A stretch of DNA of 64,000 nucleotides from JAPULR01 sp965238215 (GCA_965238215.1 OZ250180.1:1922001-1986000); one strand, 5' to 3'; counted from the stretch's first letter, positions 25,738-34,615 are shown. Notes: generated from the letters alone by a model not told the origin. Program-made: numbers and translations.

Positions 25738-26517
25738 AAGACGAGCGTAAGGTTGAAGATTGCGTGGCCTCGGGTCACATAAGCTCCGGCCAGAACCGCT
25801 CCTCTTTCCAGAATTCCCCGTTGTTGTGGTAGCCTCGAACTTCCCAGAAGCCCGGCCTGTCCTCCGCCATGAACTCGATGGCGGGGAGCCGCGGTCGCTT
25901 CAGGGGCGCGTCCGGAGCAGCTTTCCGCCGGCCCACAAGATAGCTGAGGCGGGAGAGGGCGCTCTTCGAGAGTTGGGCCTGGGGTTTCGCGCCAAGTATC
26001 TGGCCAACGCCGCTATTCAAGTGGCTGAAGGGGCTTTGGACCTGGAAGAGGTGCGAAGGCTGCCCTACTGGGAAGCCAGGGCACGGTTGACGGAGCTTCA
26101 TGGCATCGGCTCAAAGATCGCCGACTGTGTGTTGGTGTTTTCGCTGGACAAGCTCGAAGCATTTCCTATTGATAGATGGGTCAGCCGGGCAGTGCAGGAG
26201 TGGTACCTAAACGGGCAGAAGATGTCCTACGACGACATCGTGCACTGGGCCCACGGCTATTTTGGCCAGTATGCGGGTTACGCCCAGCAGTACCTGTTCC
26301 ACGGGGGTAGGTTGGGCAAGGTGGGGCGGGCGACCGCGGCCGTACCCAAACTCCGAAGATAGAAGACGAGCGTAAGGTTGAAGATTGCGTGGCCTCGGCT
26401 CACATGAGTTCCGGCCAGAACCGCTCCTCTTTCCAGAAGTCCCCGTTGTTGTGGTAGCCCCGGACTTCCCAGAAGCCCGGCGTGTCCTCCGCCATGAACT
26501 CGATGGCGCGGAGCCAC
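25257..26517. repeat. Tandem duplication, 625-bp period, spanning OGG-like 3' half and YedY 3' end
   Basis: Unit 1 runs from about 25258 to 25882 and unit 2 from about 25883 to 26507, with a constant offset of 625 bases (GGGGAGCCGCGG at 25258 and 25883; GGTAGGTTGG at 25681 and 26306). Each unit contains the OGG-like 3' half plus the last ~110 bases of the convergent molybdoenzyme gene. The outer ends share GGAGCC, consistent with a microhomology junction. The copies are identical in places but differ by many mostly synonymous changes around 25381-25610. Confidence 0.85.
25760..26362 (+). pseudogene. Truncated second copy of the OGG-like glycosylase
   Basis: The second duplication unit keeps the C-terminal ~157 residues of the glycosylase in an open frame, including the catalytic lysine (in GIGSKIADC) and aspartate (in FPIDRWV), with only about five residue changes. 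The OGG-N domain is missing. The first ~43 codons are an antisense reading of the molybdoenzyme 3' end, and the only upstream start is a TTG without a convincing ribosome site. It is probably not a functional protein, although the frame has stayed open. Confidence 0.7.
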
Positions 26518-27008
26518 TTGGCGCTCTTCCAGCCGTACCTCTGAGGGACCACCATGCGCACCGGGCCTCCGTGGTCGTTGCTCAGAGGCTTCCCGTCGTG
26601 CTTGTGGGCCAGCAGCGACGATCCATCCATGAGCACTTCTAGGGGCAGGTTGGTGGAGTAGTCGCCGTAGCAGTGGGCCATGACGAACTTAGCCTCCGGC
26701 TTGGGCGAGACCAATTTGGCCAGGTCGGTGAACAGCAGACCCTCCCAGGTGTTCTCCAGCCGGCTCCACTGGGTGACGCAGTGGAAGGGGGCGGAGACGG
26801 CGGTCCAATCCAGCTGAGAGAACTGCTCCCAGTTTAGGTCCAACTCCCGGTCTACCAGACCGAAGACTTGCAACTGCCATTTATTGATATCTATTTTGAG
26901 ATTGCGCCCGTAAGTAAGGACGGGCAGCTTCTTGGTAACGAACTGGCCCGGGGGCACACCCTCCCGGACGGGGGCTTTCTTGACTCTTGAGGGGTTCTTG
27001 AAAAGCAA
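26400..27008 (-). CDS. Sulfite oxidase/YedY-like molybdopterin oxidoreductase
   Basis: A 202-residue soluble molybdopterin-binding domain of the sulfite oxidase/MsrP (YedY) superfamily. The molybdenum-ligand cysteine is in APFHCVTQWSR (about residue 96), and the cofactor-contact segments DHGGPVRMVVPQRYGWKSAKW and EFMAEDTPGFWE are in place. No Tat or Sec signal is visible at the N-terminus (MLFKNPSRVKKAPVREGVPPGQ), so it may be cytoplasmic or anchored through partners. It converges with the glycosylase gene, and its last ~110 bases are duplicated at 25775-25882. Substrate unknown. Confidence 0.87.
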   Translation of the reverse strand: MLFKNPSRVKKAPVREGVPPGQFVTKKLPVLTYGRNLKIDINKWQLQVFGLVDRELDLNWEQFSQLDWTAVSAPFHCVTQWSRLENTWEGLLFTDLAKLVSPKPEAKFVMAHCYGDYSTNLPLEVLMDGSSLLAHKHDGKPLSNDHGGPVRMVVPQRYGWKSAKWLRAIEFMAEDTPGFWEVRGYHNNGDFWKEERFWPELM

Positions 27009-27245
27009 GGGGTTCTCTCCTGAGTAATTGCGAAAGTAAATGGTACTTAGGCGAGGGCAAGAATGTCAAACACTGGGGGGCCGCACTCATGGCCTTTGAC
27101 GACGATCCCGGCCCTTCATCGGCCTTCTTGCGAAAAGATTCACAATTCATTATCATCTGCCCATGATGCCGGTCCCGGCCCCGTCCACGGAGTTTTCAAT
27201 GTTGGCCAGTTGCGTGCTTTTCTTGCCCCATCCTCCTAGACGTCA

Positions 27246-27977
27246 ATGGACCTTCCCGTGAGCGCTGAAGTAGACGGGCCTGCCATAAGGGTTGAGTCTC
27301 TGTACAAGGGATTCGGTGGGCCGCCGGTGTTGCGAGGGTTGGATCTGGAGGTTGCGTGGGGCGGCGCCCTCGTAATTTTCGGGGCCAACGGGTCGGGCAA
27401 GACCACATTGCTTCGTCTCCTCGCAACTCGATACAGGCCGGACAGGGGCTGCATCTCTCTCGCGGGCCTCGAGACTCGCCGCTCCGCTGCATCCATACGA
27501 CGCCTTATCGGAGTTGTGGGTCATCAGCCCATGCTCTACCAGAACATGACCTGTGAAGAGAACCTGACCTTCTTTGGACGGATGTATGGGCTGGAGAACG
27601 TCGGTGGGCAGGTAGACGGCGTTCTCACACAGATGGGGTTGGAGACTCGTCGGCGTCAGCGAGTTCGAACCCTCTCCCACGGGATGCAGAAGCGGCTGGC
27701 CATGGCCCGGTCCGTGCTGCACGACCCTCCCATTCTGCTAATGGATGAGCCGGAATCGGGACTGGATCAGGGCGCCCTGGAACGGATGGAGTCACTTAGG
27801 GGGATGGATTCTGGTCGTCGGCGCACCGTGGTCGTGGCCACCCACAACGTGGAGTGGGGTCTGGGTTGGGGCGAGAGCGTTGCTGTACTCCGTAGTGGCC
27901 GCATCGCCTTTGAAGCCCCCCGAGATCGTCTTGACGAAGTGGAGTTTCGTAAAGCCTACGGGGAGTTGGGTCGATGA
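27246..27977 (+). CDS. ccmA: Heme exporter ATP-binding protein CcmA
   Basis: A 243-residue ABC ATPase, first gene of a system I cytochrome c maturation set. Walker A is GANGSGKTTLLRLLATRY, the signature is in RTLSHGMQKRLAMAR, Walker B is ILLMDEPESGLD, and the H-loop is in VVATHNVEW. With CcmB it drives release of holo-CcmE from the CcmC complex. The stop overlaps the ccmB start in an ATGA junction. The TLLRLLATRYRPDRG segment and the operon context separate it from other exporters. Confidence 0.93.
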   Translation: MDLPVSAEVDGPAIRVESLYKGFGGPPVLRGLDLEVAWGGALVIFGANGSGKTTLLRLLATRYRPDRGCISLAGLETRRSAASIRRLIGVVGHQPMLYQNMTCEENLTFFGRMYGLENVGGQVDGVLTQMGLETRRRQRVRTLSHGMQKRLAMARSVLHDPPILLMDEPESGLDQGALERMESLRGMDSGRRRTVVVATHNVEWGLGWGESVAVLRSGRIAFEAPRDRLDEVEFRKAYGELGR

Positions 27978-28660
27978 GGGCAGTTGTGGAGTTCGTCCGG
28001 CCCGTGTTTCTGGTGGCGTGGAAGGACGTTTTGCTGGAGCTTCGTAACCGGGAGGTGGTGGCTACGGCCCTGGTCTTTGGCGTGATGATGGTCGTCATCT
28101 TCAACTTCGCCCTGAACATCACGCCGGAAACGGTGAATGTGCTGGCCCCCGGCGTGCTGTGGGTTGCCTTCTCATTCGCCGGCGTGCTGGCCATGAGCCG
28201 CGCCTTTGTGGCAGAGAAGGAAGAAGGGTGCCTGGACGCGCTGTTGCTATGTCCGGTAAGCCGGGACTCCCTCTATTTCGGCAAGATGCTGGCCATGTTC
28301 CTCTTCATGATGGTCATCGAGGCGGCGCTTCTGCCCATCTTCGCCGTCTTCTTCGACTTCTCCGCCTTCTCGGTGACGCTTCTGGGAACGATAGCACTGG
28401 CAACCCTGGGGTTCGCAACAGTGGGGACACTGTTCGCGGCCGTGGCCGCCAACATCCGGTCGCGGGAGATTATGCTGCCGATATTATTCTTCCCGCTGGT
28501 GTCTCCGGTGATAATAGGCGCCGTAGAGACCTCTAGCGCGGTTATCGGCGGGAGCGGCGCGGTGGTGTCGACAGGCCGTTGGATGCAGCTCATGGCCGTC
28601 TTTGACGCGGTATTTCTGGTAGTATGCCCCTGGCTTTTCAGTATCGTAGTAGAGGAGTAA
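27974..28660 (+). CDS. ccmB: Heme exporter membrane protein CcmB
   Basis: A 228-residue, six-segment inner-membrane protein partnering CcmA. Typical CcmB features are the N-terminal AWKDVLLELRNREVV (amphipathic stretch before segment 1), ALAMSRAFVAEKEEGCLDALLL-type loop (SRAFVAEKEEG), and the C-terminal ATG-like region replaced here by LFSIVVEE. It is translationally coupled to ccmA by a 4-base overlap. Length is normal. Confidence 0.92.
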   Translation: MRAVVEFVRPVFLVAWKDVLLELRNREVVATALVFGVMMVVIFNFALNITPETVNVLAPGVLWVAFSFAGVLAMSRAFVAEKEEGCLDALLLCPVSRDSLYFGKMLAMFLFMMVIEAALLPIFAVFFDFSAFSVTLLGTIALATLGFATVGTLFAAVAANIRSREIMLPILFFPLVSPVIIGAVETSSAVIGGSGAVVSTGRWMQLMAVFDAVFLVVCPWLFSIVVEE

Positions 28661-28700
28661 AGTTTATGGACTTGGTTGAGAGAATATCGAGGAAGTCGCC

Positions 28701-29420
28701 ATGGCATCCATAGCTAAGAGGGCCCGTGGAGGGCTCCCGCGTAATCTGGCGCTGGCCTTTATAGCCGCAGTAATGGTGGCGAACATGTTCTTTATATTCA
28801 TGTTTGCGCCCACGGATGCGGTGTCAGGACACGTGCAACGCATAATGTACATCCACGTGCCTATGGCATGGCTCTCCTTCCTGGCCTTCTTCGTTGTATT
28901 CTTCGGCAGCGTCATGTATTTGTGGAAGCGACGAGAGAAGTGGGACGCCCTGGCCAGCTCCGCTGCTGAGCTGGGGGTTATCTTTACCTCGCTGGTGCTG
29001 ATTACGGGGCCCATCTGGGCCAAGCCGACCTGGGGTATATGGTGGACGTGGGACCCCAGGCTCACCACCACCCTGGTGCTCTGGCTGATATACGTTGGAT
29101 ACCTGATGCTCCGGGCCTACAGCGTCAACCGTTCCCAGGGGGCGACGTTTTCCGCAGTGCTGGGAATCGTCGGATTCATAGATGTTCCCATAGTCTATTT
29201 CGCCGTGGATTGGTGGCGCACCCAGCACCAACGGCTTGTGGTAGGGGGAACGTCCCTGGAGGGCGACCTGCATCCGGACATGGCCCTAGCTCTGCTGATA
29301 TCCGTGATTGCCTTCACCCTCCTATTCGTTGTTCTGCTGCGTCAGAGGGTGTCACTGAACAGGGTGGAGCGAGGTCTACGAGAGATGAAAGAAGACGCCG
29401 AATTTCAGGCGGAAGGATAG
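28701..29420 (+). CDS. ccmC: Heme-handling protein CcmC
   Basis: A 239-residue integral membrane protein that loads heme onto CcmE. The tryptophan-rich heme-binding motif WGIWWTWDPR lies at 111-120, and the flanking histidines include H52 (IMYIHVPMAW) and one in DWWRTQHQR near 174. About six membrane segments are evident. It follows ccmB by 40 bases. Confidence 0.94.
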   Translation: MASIAKRARGGLPRNLALAFIAAVMVANMFFIFMFAPTDAVSGHVQRIMYIHVPMAWLSFLAFFVVFFGSVMYLWKRREKWDALASSAAELGVIFTSLVLITGPIWAKPTWGIWWTWDPRLTTTLVLWLIYVGYLMLRAYSVNRSQGATFSAVLGIVGFIDVPIVYFAVDWWRTQHQRLVVGGTSLEGDLHPDMALALLISVIAFTLLFVVLLRQRVSLNRVERGLREMKEDAEFQAEG

Positions 29421-29429
29421 GAAGAGAAG

Positions 29430-29615
29430 ATGATAGCTTTGATAACAACGCCGGCCCACAACATTCCGTACCTCTTTGCCGCCTTCGCCATTAGCTGGGC
29501 GGTATTCTTTGTCTATGTTTTCTTTACTTCCCGTAAGCAGGATGAGCTTGAGCGGGAGATGGAGAACCTCCGAGAGGAGTTTAGGCAAAGGGACAACGGC
29601 GGCGCGGGGATGTAG
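29430..29615 (+). CDS. ccmD: Small cytochrome c maturation protein CcmD
   Basis: 61 residues with a single membrane segment (about 12-33, YLFAAFAISWAVFFVYVFFT) followed by a charged cytoplasmic helix (SRKQDELEREMENLREEFRQ), the classic CcmD layout. CcmD helps release CcmE from CcmABC. Sequence conservation in this family is low, so the call rests on size, topology and position between ccmC and ccmE. Confidence 0.8.
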   Translation: MIALITTPAHNIPYLFAAFAISWAVFFVYVFFTSRKQDELEREMENLREEFRQRDNGGAGM

Positions 29616-29738
29616 GGGCGCTTGTCATCCCGCTCCTGGGAGGCTAACATTTATATGAGTGCAAGCCGACAAACGTCGGGCCGTATTGACCGTGATAGCG
29701 AGTCATCCATAGGCTGCCGTGAATAGGGAGGGTTGTAG

Positions 29739-30203
29739 TTGACTCAGGGGAGCAATAGTAGTTTCAGCGCCGACGTCGGAGGGCGGGGTCTCCTCGGTGG
29801 ACGGGGTAGGCTGGCGCTGATAGGCGTGGTCCTCCTTCTAGCGGTGGTGTATCTCATATACGCCGCCTTCCCGGGAAGTACCAGCTACTATTTCACGGTA
29901 GACGAGTTGGAGGCCAACTCTGCCGAGGTTGATGGCAAGACGGTCCGCGTGAAGGGCACGCTGGTGCCGGATTCCTTCGTGCGGGAGGACGGCGGTACAA
30001 TGGCGACCTTCGCGCTTACAGCCGGTGATGAGGTGCTGCCGGCTGCCTACAACGGCGTTGTGCCGGACTTGTTTTTCAACGAGCACTCGGAGATTATCCT
30101 TCAGGGCGGCTACTCGGAGGGACAGACCTTCCACGCCGACACGGTCAGCGTGCTGTGCCCGTCCAAGTATCAGGCTTTGGAAGAAGCGGAAACGGCCGCC
30201 TAG
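29739..30203 (+). CDS. ccmE: Heme chaperone CcmE, variant CxxxY type
   Basis: 154 residues with an N-terminal anchor (about 26-44) and the periplasmic OB-like domain (YYFTVDELEANSAEVDGKTV...VKGTLVPDSF). TTG start with a GGGAGGG site. The heme-attachment site of standard CcmE is a histidine in an HxxxY motif; here it reads C140-PSK-Y144, the CxxxY variant known in archaea and some sulfate reducers, where the cysteine binds heme. These variant systems generally lack CcmH. No ccmF or ccmH follows within this window; the next genes are convergent. Confidence 0.9.
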   Translation: MTQGSNSSFSADVGGRGLLGGRGRLALIGVVLLLAVVYLIYAAFPGSTSYYFTVDELEANSAEVDGKTVRVKGTLVPDSFVREDGGTMATFALTAGDEVLPAAYNGVVPDLFFNEHSEIILQGGYSEGQTFHADTVSVLCPSKYQALEEAETAA

Positions 30204-30354
30204 TTCACGGCTTTCATCCCTGCCGTTCTGCCATTCACGCGACCACCCCCCCATCCCGCTTCCCTATGGCGTAGGGAAGGCCCTGCGCCCGCTCAGGTTG
30301 TTATTCCGGCCTTGCAATCAGGATGATAAACAGCGCGCCTCCGCATGACGCAAA

Positions 30355-30384
30355 GCGGGCGCCCACGAAGGGCGCCCTTGCAGG
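30355..30384. terminator. Hairpin between ccmE and korB
   Basis: GGGCGCCC at 30357-30364 and again at 30370-30377, with a short CACGAA-containing loop, can form a stable GC hairpin in the convergent gap between ccmE (+) and korB (-). No U-tract. It resembles the dispersed palindromes but with different arms. Confidence 0.4.
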
Positions 30385-30416
30385 GACTCATCGTCCCCCG
30401 CTGGTTTTTTGACCGG

Positions 30417-31286
30417 CTACTGGATCTCGTAGAAGTCCAGCATCTGCTGGGTGGTCATAGGTTTCACCTTCGCCAGCGTCTCCTCCACCTGTTGAGTCAG
30501 CGTGAGGCGGTCGGTGTTCTGGTAGAGCACTCCCACGGGCAAGCCGCCGGAGCGGATGGCCGAATGAGCAGAGTCGTAGTCTGAGGCATCGTGGTCGTCG
30601 GGCAAGTCCCACAGAATCGGCGCGATGCCCTTTCTGGGGTTTCCCTTGAGAATCTGGTAGGTGTTGTTGTAGGTGGTGCAGGGCGATTGAACGTGGACCA
30701 CGGCAAAGCCGGGGTGCTCCATCCCCTGGGTTATCAGATCAGCCAGTTCCCTCGGCTTGCCAGAGAACCCGGAGGCGATGAAAGAGACGCCCAGGGTTAG
30801 ATAGAGGGCCAAGGGGTTCACCGAAGCCTCCATCTTGCCGTAGGGCGTGGAGCTGGTGGTTTCTCCCAATTCCGTGGTAGGAGAGCTCTGCCCCTTGGTG
30901 AGTCCGTAGACGGCGTTGTCCATGATCACGGCGCAAACGTCCAGGTTCCGCGCCGCCTGGGGGGCGATGTGCTCCATGCCGATGCTTAGGAAATCCCCGT
31001 CGCCCGCAACGATGATCACGTTAAGGTCGGGGCGTCCCATCTTGACGCCCATGGCGATGGGCAGACTCCTGCCGTGGATGCCGTGGAAGCCGTAGGGCTG
31101 GTCGCCTTCAAGCAGATGAACGAGGTTGCCGGAGCAGCCGATGCCCGCAACAACCACGTTGTTTTCGATTGGAATCTCCATATTGGTCATCCGGTCGGCC
31201 ACGGCCTGTTCCAGGGCGCGGCGCACGGCAAAGTCTCCGCATCCGGGGCACCACTTGAAATCATATTCCGGGTTCTTGGCGCTCAT
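30417..31286 (-). CDS. korB: 2-oxoacid:ferredoxin oxidoreductase, beta subunit
   Basis: The 289-residue thiamine-pyrophosphate-binding beta subunit. WCPGCGDFAVRRAL carries the CxxC pair near the N-terminus; the TPP/Mg region is GDGDFLSIGMEH...VIMDNAVYGLTKGQSSPTTE (about 149-193), and HGIHGRSLPIAMGVK is typical. With the alpha subunit it decarboxylates 2-oxoglutarate or another 2-oxoacid to an acyl-CoA, reducing ferredoxin. The start overlaps the korA stop (ATGA). 2-oxoglutarate specificity is the usual annotation for this two-subunit form, but it cannot be proven from sequence here. Confidence 0.92.
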   Translation of the reverse strand: MSAKNPEYDFKWCPGCGDFAVRRALEQAVADRMTNMEIPIENNVVVAGIGCSGNLVHLLEGDQPYGFHGIHGRSLPIAMGVKMGRPDLNVIIVAGDGDFLSIGMEHIAPQAARNLDVCAVIMDNAVYGLTKGQSSPTTELGETTSSTPYGKMEASVNPLALYLTLGVSFIASGFSGKPRELADLITQGMEHPGFAVVHVQSPCTTYNNTYQILKGNPRKGIAPILWDLPDDHDASDYDSAHSAIRSGGLPVGVLYQNTDRLTLTQQVEETLAKVKPMTTQQMLDFYEIQ

Positions 31287-32998
31287 ACTGTTACCATTCC
31301 CTTTTGGATGGATTTCACCGCACCACCTACCCGCTTCACCAGGTCTCTAACCTTGAAAGGCAGGCCGGTGTACTGGGTAATGGCTTCCGCCTTCACACCC
31401 TGAGATCGGAGGGTGGACGCCCACTGGCCCTGATAGTTGAGTTCGGGCACCAGCACCAACTCCTTGCTTCGAAGCTCTTCCAGCAGGTCCGACGGGAGGG
31501 GGTTGAGGAACATTGTGTAGTACCAGCCCAGGTCAACGCCTTGCTCCACAAGCTGCTCGTAGGCCTCGATGGCGGGGCCTTTGGAGCCACCCCAGGGCAT
31601 AAGGGCGATAGGTTCGTGGGAGTTCCTGCTTTCGTAGCTGCCGTTGGTCAGGAGCTTGAGCTTGTTGAAGCGTCGCTCCGTCATTTGCACGTGGCGTATG
31701 GCAAGGTGGGTGGTGTCGCCCAAGGGATCGTGCTCGCTCCCGTTGGCCACGTAGGAGCCAGGGAGGCCGGGGATGGGCATGGGCGAAACCGTGTCGGCCT
31801 CGTAACGCATATAGCCGTTCCTGCCGTTGTAGGTCTGCCGGTTTTCCACCCGCAGGCTGTTTAGCTCGGGCTTGGGGATGTTCTCCGTCCGCTCTGCCAG
31901 GGACATATCGCTCATGAGGATGACGGGACCCTGGTATCGCTCCGCCCAGTTGAAGGCTTCGATGGCGGCGTAGAAGCACTCCTCCACGGTGCCGGGGGCG
32001 ATGACGGGAAGATTCACGTCGCCGTGGGCGGGGCAGAGGCAGGCCAGCAGGTCCGATTGCTCCGTCTTTGTGGGGAGGCCGGTGGCGGGGCCACCGCGCT
32101 GGACGTTGACAACGACCAGGGGAATCTCCGCCATCCAGCCAAGGCCCAAACCCTCGGCCATGAGACTAAAGCCGGGGCCGGCTGTGGCGGTCATGGCCTT
32201 CTTTCCGGCGAAACCCGCGCCGAGGAGGGCGGTAATTGACTCTAACTCGGAACTGACTTGGTAGGCGAACTTGCCCGGCCCCACCAAGTTGCGCTCCATC
32301 CAGAGGAGAACAGGAGTGGCGGGCGAAATTGGATAGCCCACGTAGAAGTTGATGCCGGCCGCCACAGCGCCCAGGGAGATAGCGTCGTTGCCCTTGATGA
32401 GCAGCTGCTTGCCCGGCGGCTTTTCGGCCTGGGCAATGCTTCCCAGGTGGAAGCCGCTACCGGCTGCCTGGTCTCGGCCCAAGGCAAGGGCCTTGATGTT
32501 GGATTCAATGATCTGCTGGTCGTTGGCGCGGCCACGGGTAAAGCGCTGGACGACGAATTGCTCCAGATATTCGTGGGGCATGTTGACCAGCTGGGCTACG
32601 GCTCCGATGATGACCATGTTTGCCGCCCGGTTGTTGCCGGTGGAGCGGGCCAGCTTTTGGATGGGCATTCCGAAGCTGTTGCCGTCATCCTCCAGCTGGA
32701 GTTGGTCGGAGTCGTAGATGACCACGCCGCCGCCCCGGACTTCGTCTACGTGGTTGTCGTAAGCCTCCTGGTTGAAGGCAACCAGCACATCCAGTTCGTC
32801 TCCTGAGCTGAGGACGGTAGACGTGGAGACCCGTGTCTGAGTCCAGGTAGGACCGCCAAGGATCTGCGAGGGAAATGTCGCGAAGGTTTGGACGTGGTAG
32901 CCGGCTTGGGTGGCCGCCTGGGCCAGGGCTTCGGCGGAAGTTACAACGCCTTGGCCCCCCTCTCCGGCGAATCGTACTATTAGGTCGGTTTTTGCCAC
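31283..32998 (-). CDS. korA: 2-oxoacid:ferredoxin oxidoreductase, fused gamma-alpha subunit
   Basis: About 571 residues from GTG at 32998; a GGAGAGAG site lies just before it, so the longer ATG at 33040 is not preferred. The N-terminal ~190 residues are the gamma domain (VRFAGEGGQGVVTSAEALAQ), fused to an alpha (pyrimidine-binding) domain (GNDAISLGAVAAGINFYVGYPISPATP, then ATAGPGFSLMAEGLG). This gamma-alpha fusion with a separate beta subunit is the common bacterial KorAB form. No ferredoxin-like delta subunit is adjacent. It is encoded directly upstream of korB. Confidence 0.92.
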   Translation of the reverse strand: MAKTDLIVRFAGEGGQGVVTSAEALAQAATQAGYHVQTFATFPSQILGGPTWTQTRVSTSTVLSSGDELDVLVAFNQEAYDNHVDEVRGGGVVIYDSDQLQLEDDGNSFGMPIQKLARSTGNNRAANMVIIGAVAQLVNMPHEYLEQFVVQRFTRGRANDQQIIESNIKALALGRDQAAGSGFHLGSIAQAEKPPGKQLLIKGNDAISLGAVAAGINFYVGYPISPATPVLLWMERNLVGPGKFAYQVSSELESITALLGAGFAGKKAMTATAGPGFSLMAEGLGLGWMAEIPLVVVNVQRGGPATGLPTKTEQSDLLACLCPAHGDVNLPVIAPGTVEECFYAAIEAFNWAERYQGPVILMSDMSLAERTENIPKPELNSLRVENRQTYNGRNGYMRYEADTVSPMPIPGLPGSYVANGSEHDPLGDTTHLAIRHVQMTERRFNKLKLLTNGSYESRNSHEPIALMPWGGSKGPAIEAYEQLVEQGVDLGWYYTMFLNPLPSDLLEELRSKELVLVPELNYQGQWASTLRSQGVKAEAITQYTGLPFKVRDLVKRVGGAVKSIQKGMVTV

Positions 32999-33000
32999 CA

Positions 33001-33330
33001 AAACTCTCTCCAATTTTGTGAAGATTGCGGTGTTGCGCAAATAAGCCCGCCGCCACTGCGACGGAGATTCACGCTGTGTTGACTGGGTGAATGCTTGGGG
33101 TTGTCGTGCCGTCTACTTTCCTGCTCTTACCCTGGATGGCAACCCAAACGCTTGGGTGGATTGACGAAATCTGGCGGGACGCACTGCCTCCAAGGGCAGT
33201 TACTTAGTATATCAGCGCCTTGGTTGGGTGTCAAACCAGTGGGGTGACTGGTTGGGTAATTTTGTTACGAACAAAGCGGCGAATAGATTATTTTTTTGTT
33301 TGGCGGCGGCGACATGAACGATGGCGAGGG
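33001..33330. other. About 330-bp intergenic stretch without a gene
   Basis: Upstream of korA on the minus strand and downstream of the hydrolase gene. I see no gene, repeat or clear promoter, only short T-rich runs around 33270-33300. Confidence 0.4.
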
Positions 33331-34227
33331 TTAGGGGCTGTCACAAGTCTTCATGTGCGGGTGGGAGGCGGGAAAAGCGAAGTCCAGCAGCAGCTGCGCC
33401 ACCCGGCGGGGTCTTTGCAGCGGAACGTCGTGTATCGAATCTTCCAGCCATACCACCCGGCCGTTTGGGAGGAGATTTTCGGCCCGTTCCACCAGGCATT
33501 CTTGTCGGTTGGCCCTCGACGGGTCGGGGGCTTCTTTCCGTGCTGGAAGAATTAGGGTCGGGCATCTGACTTGTGGAAACAGCATGGAGGGCTTGTGTTC
33601 CCACAAGGCCCGCACGATTTTCATGTGGTTCTCGCGTCTGAGGTTCGGCCTGGCAAAGCCCTCCGGCGTCACGTAGAAGTTGGCGGCCAGAATCTTCTCG
33701 ACGGCGGGGGTCATGTAGGGGGCAAGGCTGCCACTCTTGATGCGGTCCGTAACTTGCCGGAGGGTGACTTGGCCGAAGACGGGCGGGGCAAGTTCTTCCC
33801 GCGCCCGCTCCCAGGTCCAACCGGGCAGTGAAGAAGGCTCGATGTAGCCACCGTCTACCATGACCAGCCCGGAAACTTCGCTGGGGTAGTTGGCGGCACA
33901 GTGTAGGGCCACGTTGCCGCCCCAGGAGTGGCCCGCAATCAGGGGCTTCCGTAGGCCGAGCACTCGGCAAAACCTCATGACGTCTTGGGTGACCGTGTCG
34001 AAATCGTAGCCGGAACTGGGTTGGTCGCTAATTCCGTGACCCCTGAGGTCCAGTGCGATCACCCGGGCGTGGCGGGCGAGGATGGGCGCAACCAGGTCCC
34101 AGATGCCGGCGTGGGACGCCAGCCCGTGGAGCAGCAACATCGCACGGCCATGACCTTCCCAGTCCCGGAAGTGGAGGTGCAGCCCGTTGACGTTGGCGTA
34201 TTTTTCCTTGGGCTGAGGTTCTAACAT
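33331..34227 (-). CDS. Alpha/beta-fold hydrolase
   Basis: 298 residues of the classical alpha/beta hydrolase fold. The oxyanion region is LLLHGLASHAG, the nucleophile elbow is AGHSWGGNVAL (serine near 120), and DLRGHGISDQP is typical. The late acid and histidine are probably in ILPARKEAPD and SIHDVPLQRP (about 273-282). Members include esterases, epoxide hydrolases and C-C hydrolases; substrate is not determinable. It is next to a possible 31-codon membrane peptide and tRNA-Gly on the same strand. Confidence 0.85.
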   Translation of the reverse strand: MLEPQPKEKYANVNGLHLHFRDWEGHGRAMLLLHGLASHAGIWDLVAPILARHARVIALDLRGHGISDQPSSGYDFDTVTQDVMRFCRVLGLRKPLIAGHSWGGNVALHCAANYPSEVSGLVMVDGGYIEPSSLPGWTWERAREELAPPVFGQVTLRQVTDRIKSGSLAPYMTPAVEKILAANFYVTPEGFARPNLRRENHMKIVRALWEHKPSMLFPQVRCPTLILPARKEAPDPSRANRQECLVERAENLLPNGRVVWLEDSIHDVPLQRPRRVAQLLLDFAFPASHPHMKTCDSP

Positions 34228-34259
34228 CGGTACATCGCTCTATCCTAAAGGGCCTTCGG

Positions 34260-34355
34260 TTAGAAGGGGAATCCACGCATTCGGCAGGTGAGGAGGGCCG
34301 TCAGCAAGAGGAGGCCCATCAGGGTAGCGGCTACAAAGAATAGGTATCTGGTCAT
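34260..34355 (-). CDS. Possible 31-residue hydrophobic peptide
   Basis: A short ATG-initiated frame begins MTRYLFFVAATLMGLLLLTA and ends with LLTCRMRGFPF, predicting one membrane segment with a basic tail. It lies between tRNA-Gly and the hydrolase gene on the same strand. Only a weak ribosome site is visible, and random hydrophobic frames of this size do occur, so this is tentative. Confidence 0.3.
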   Translation of the reverse strand: MTRYLFFVAATLMGLLLLTALLTCRMRGFPF

Positions 34356-34433
34356 TTCTGCTCGGTGTAGGTGCGAGGCTGTGCGGTGATATTGGCGGGG
34401 GAGACCCCTTCGTCAGCCATGGGGATTCGGTGG

Positions 34434-34504
<71 letters not shown>

Positions 34505-34555
34505 CGGGGCTTGACGGTTTCCGACTCAACCATTATACAGTCTGGCGGCGCCCCC

Positions 34556-34591
34556 ATGTCATTCTAAACGCAGTGAAAAATCTCTTTGGCT
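34556..34591 (+). repeat. Dispersed repeat, family B copy 3
   Basis: CATGTCATTCTAAACGCAGT followed by GAAAAATCTCTTTGGC, a degenerate relative of the 2321 copy, in the gap between tRNA-Gly and hppA. Confidence 0.45.
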
Positions 34592-34615
34592 ACCATGCCG
34601 CTGCGCGGCCACGTT

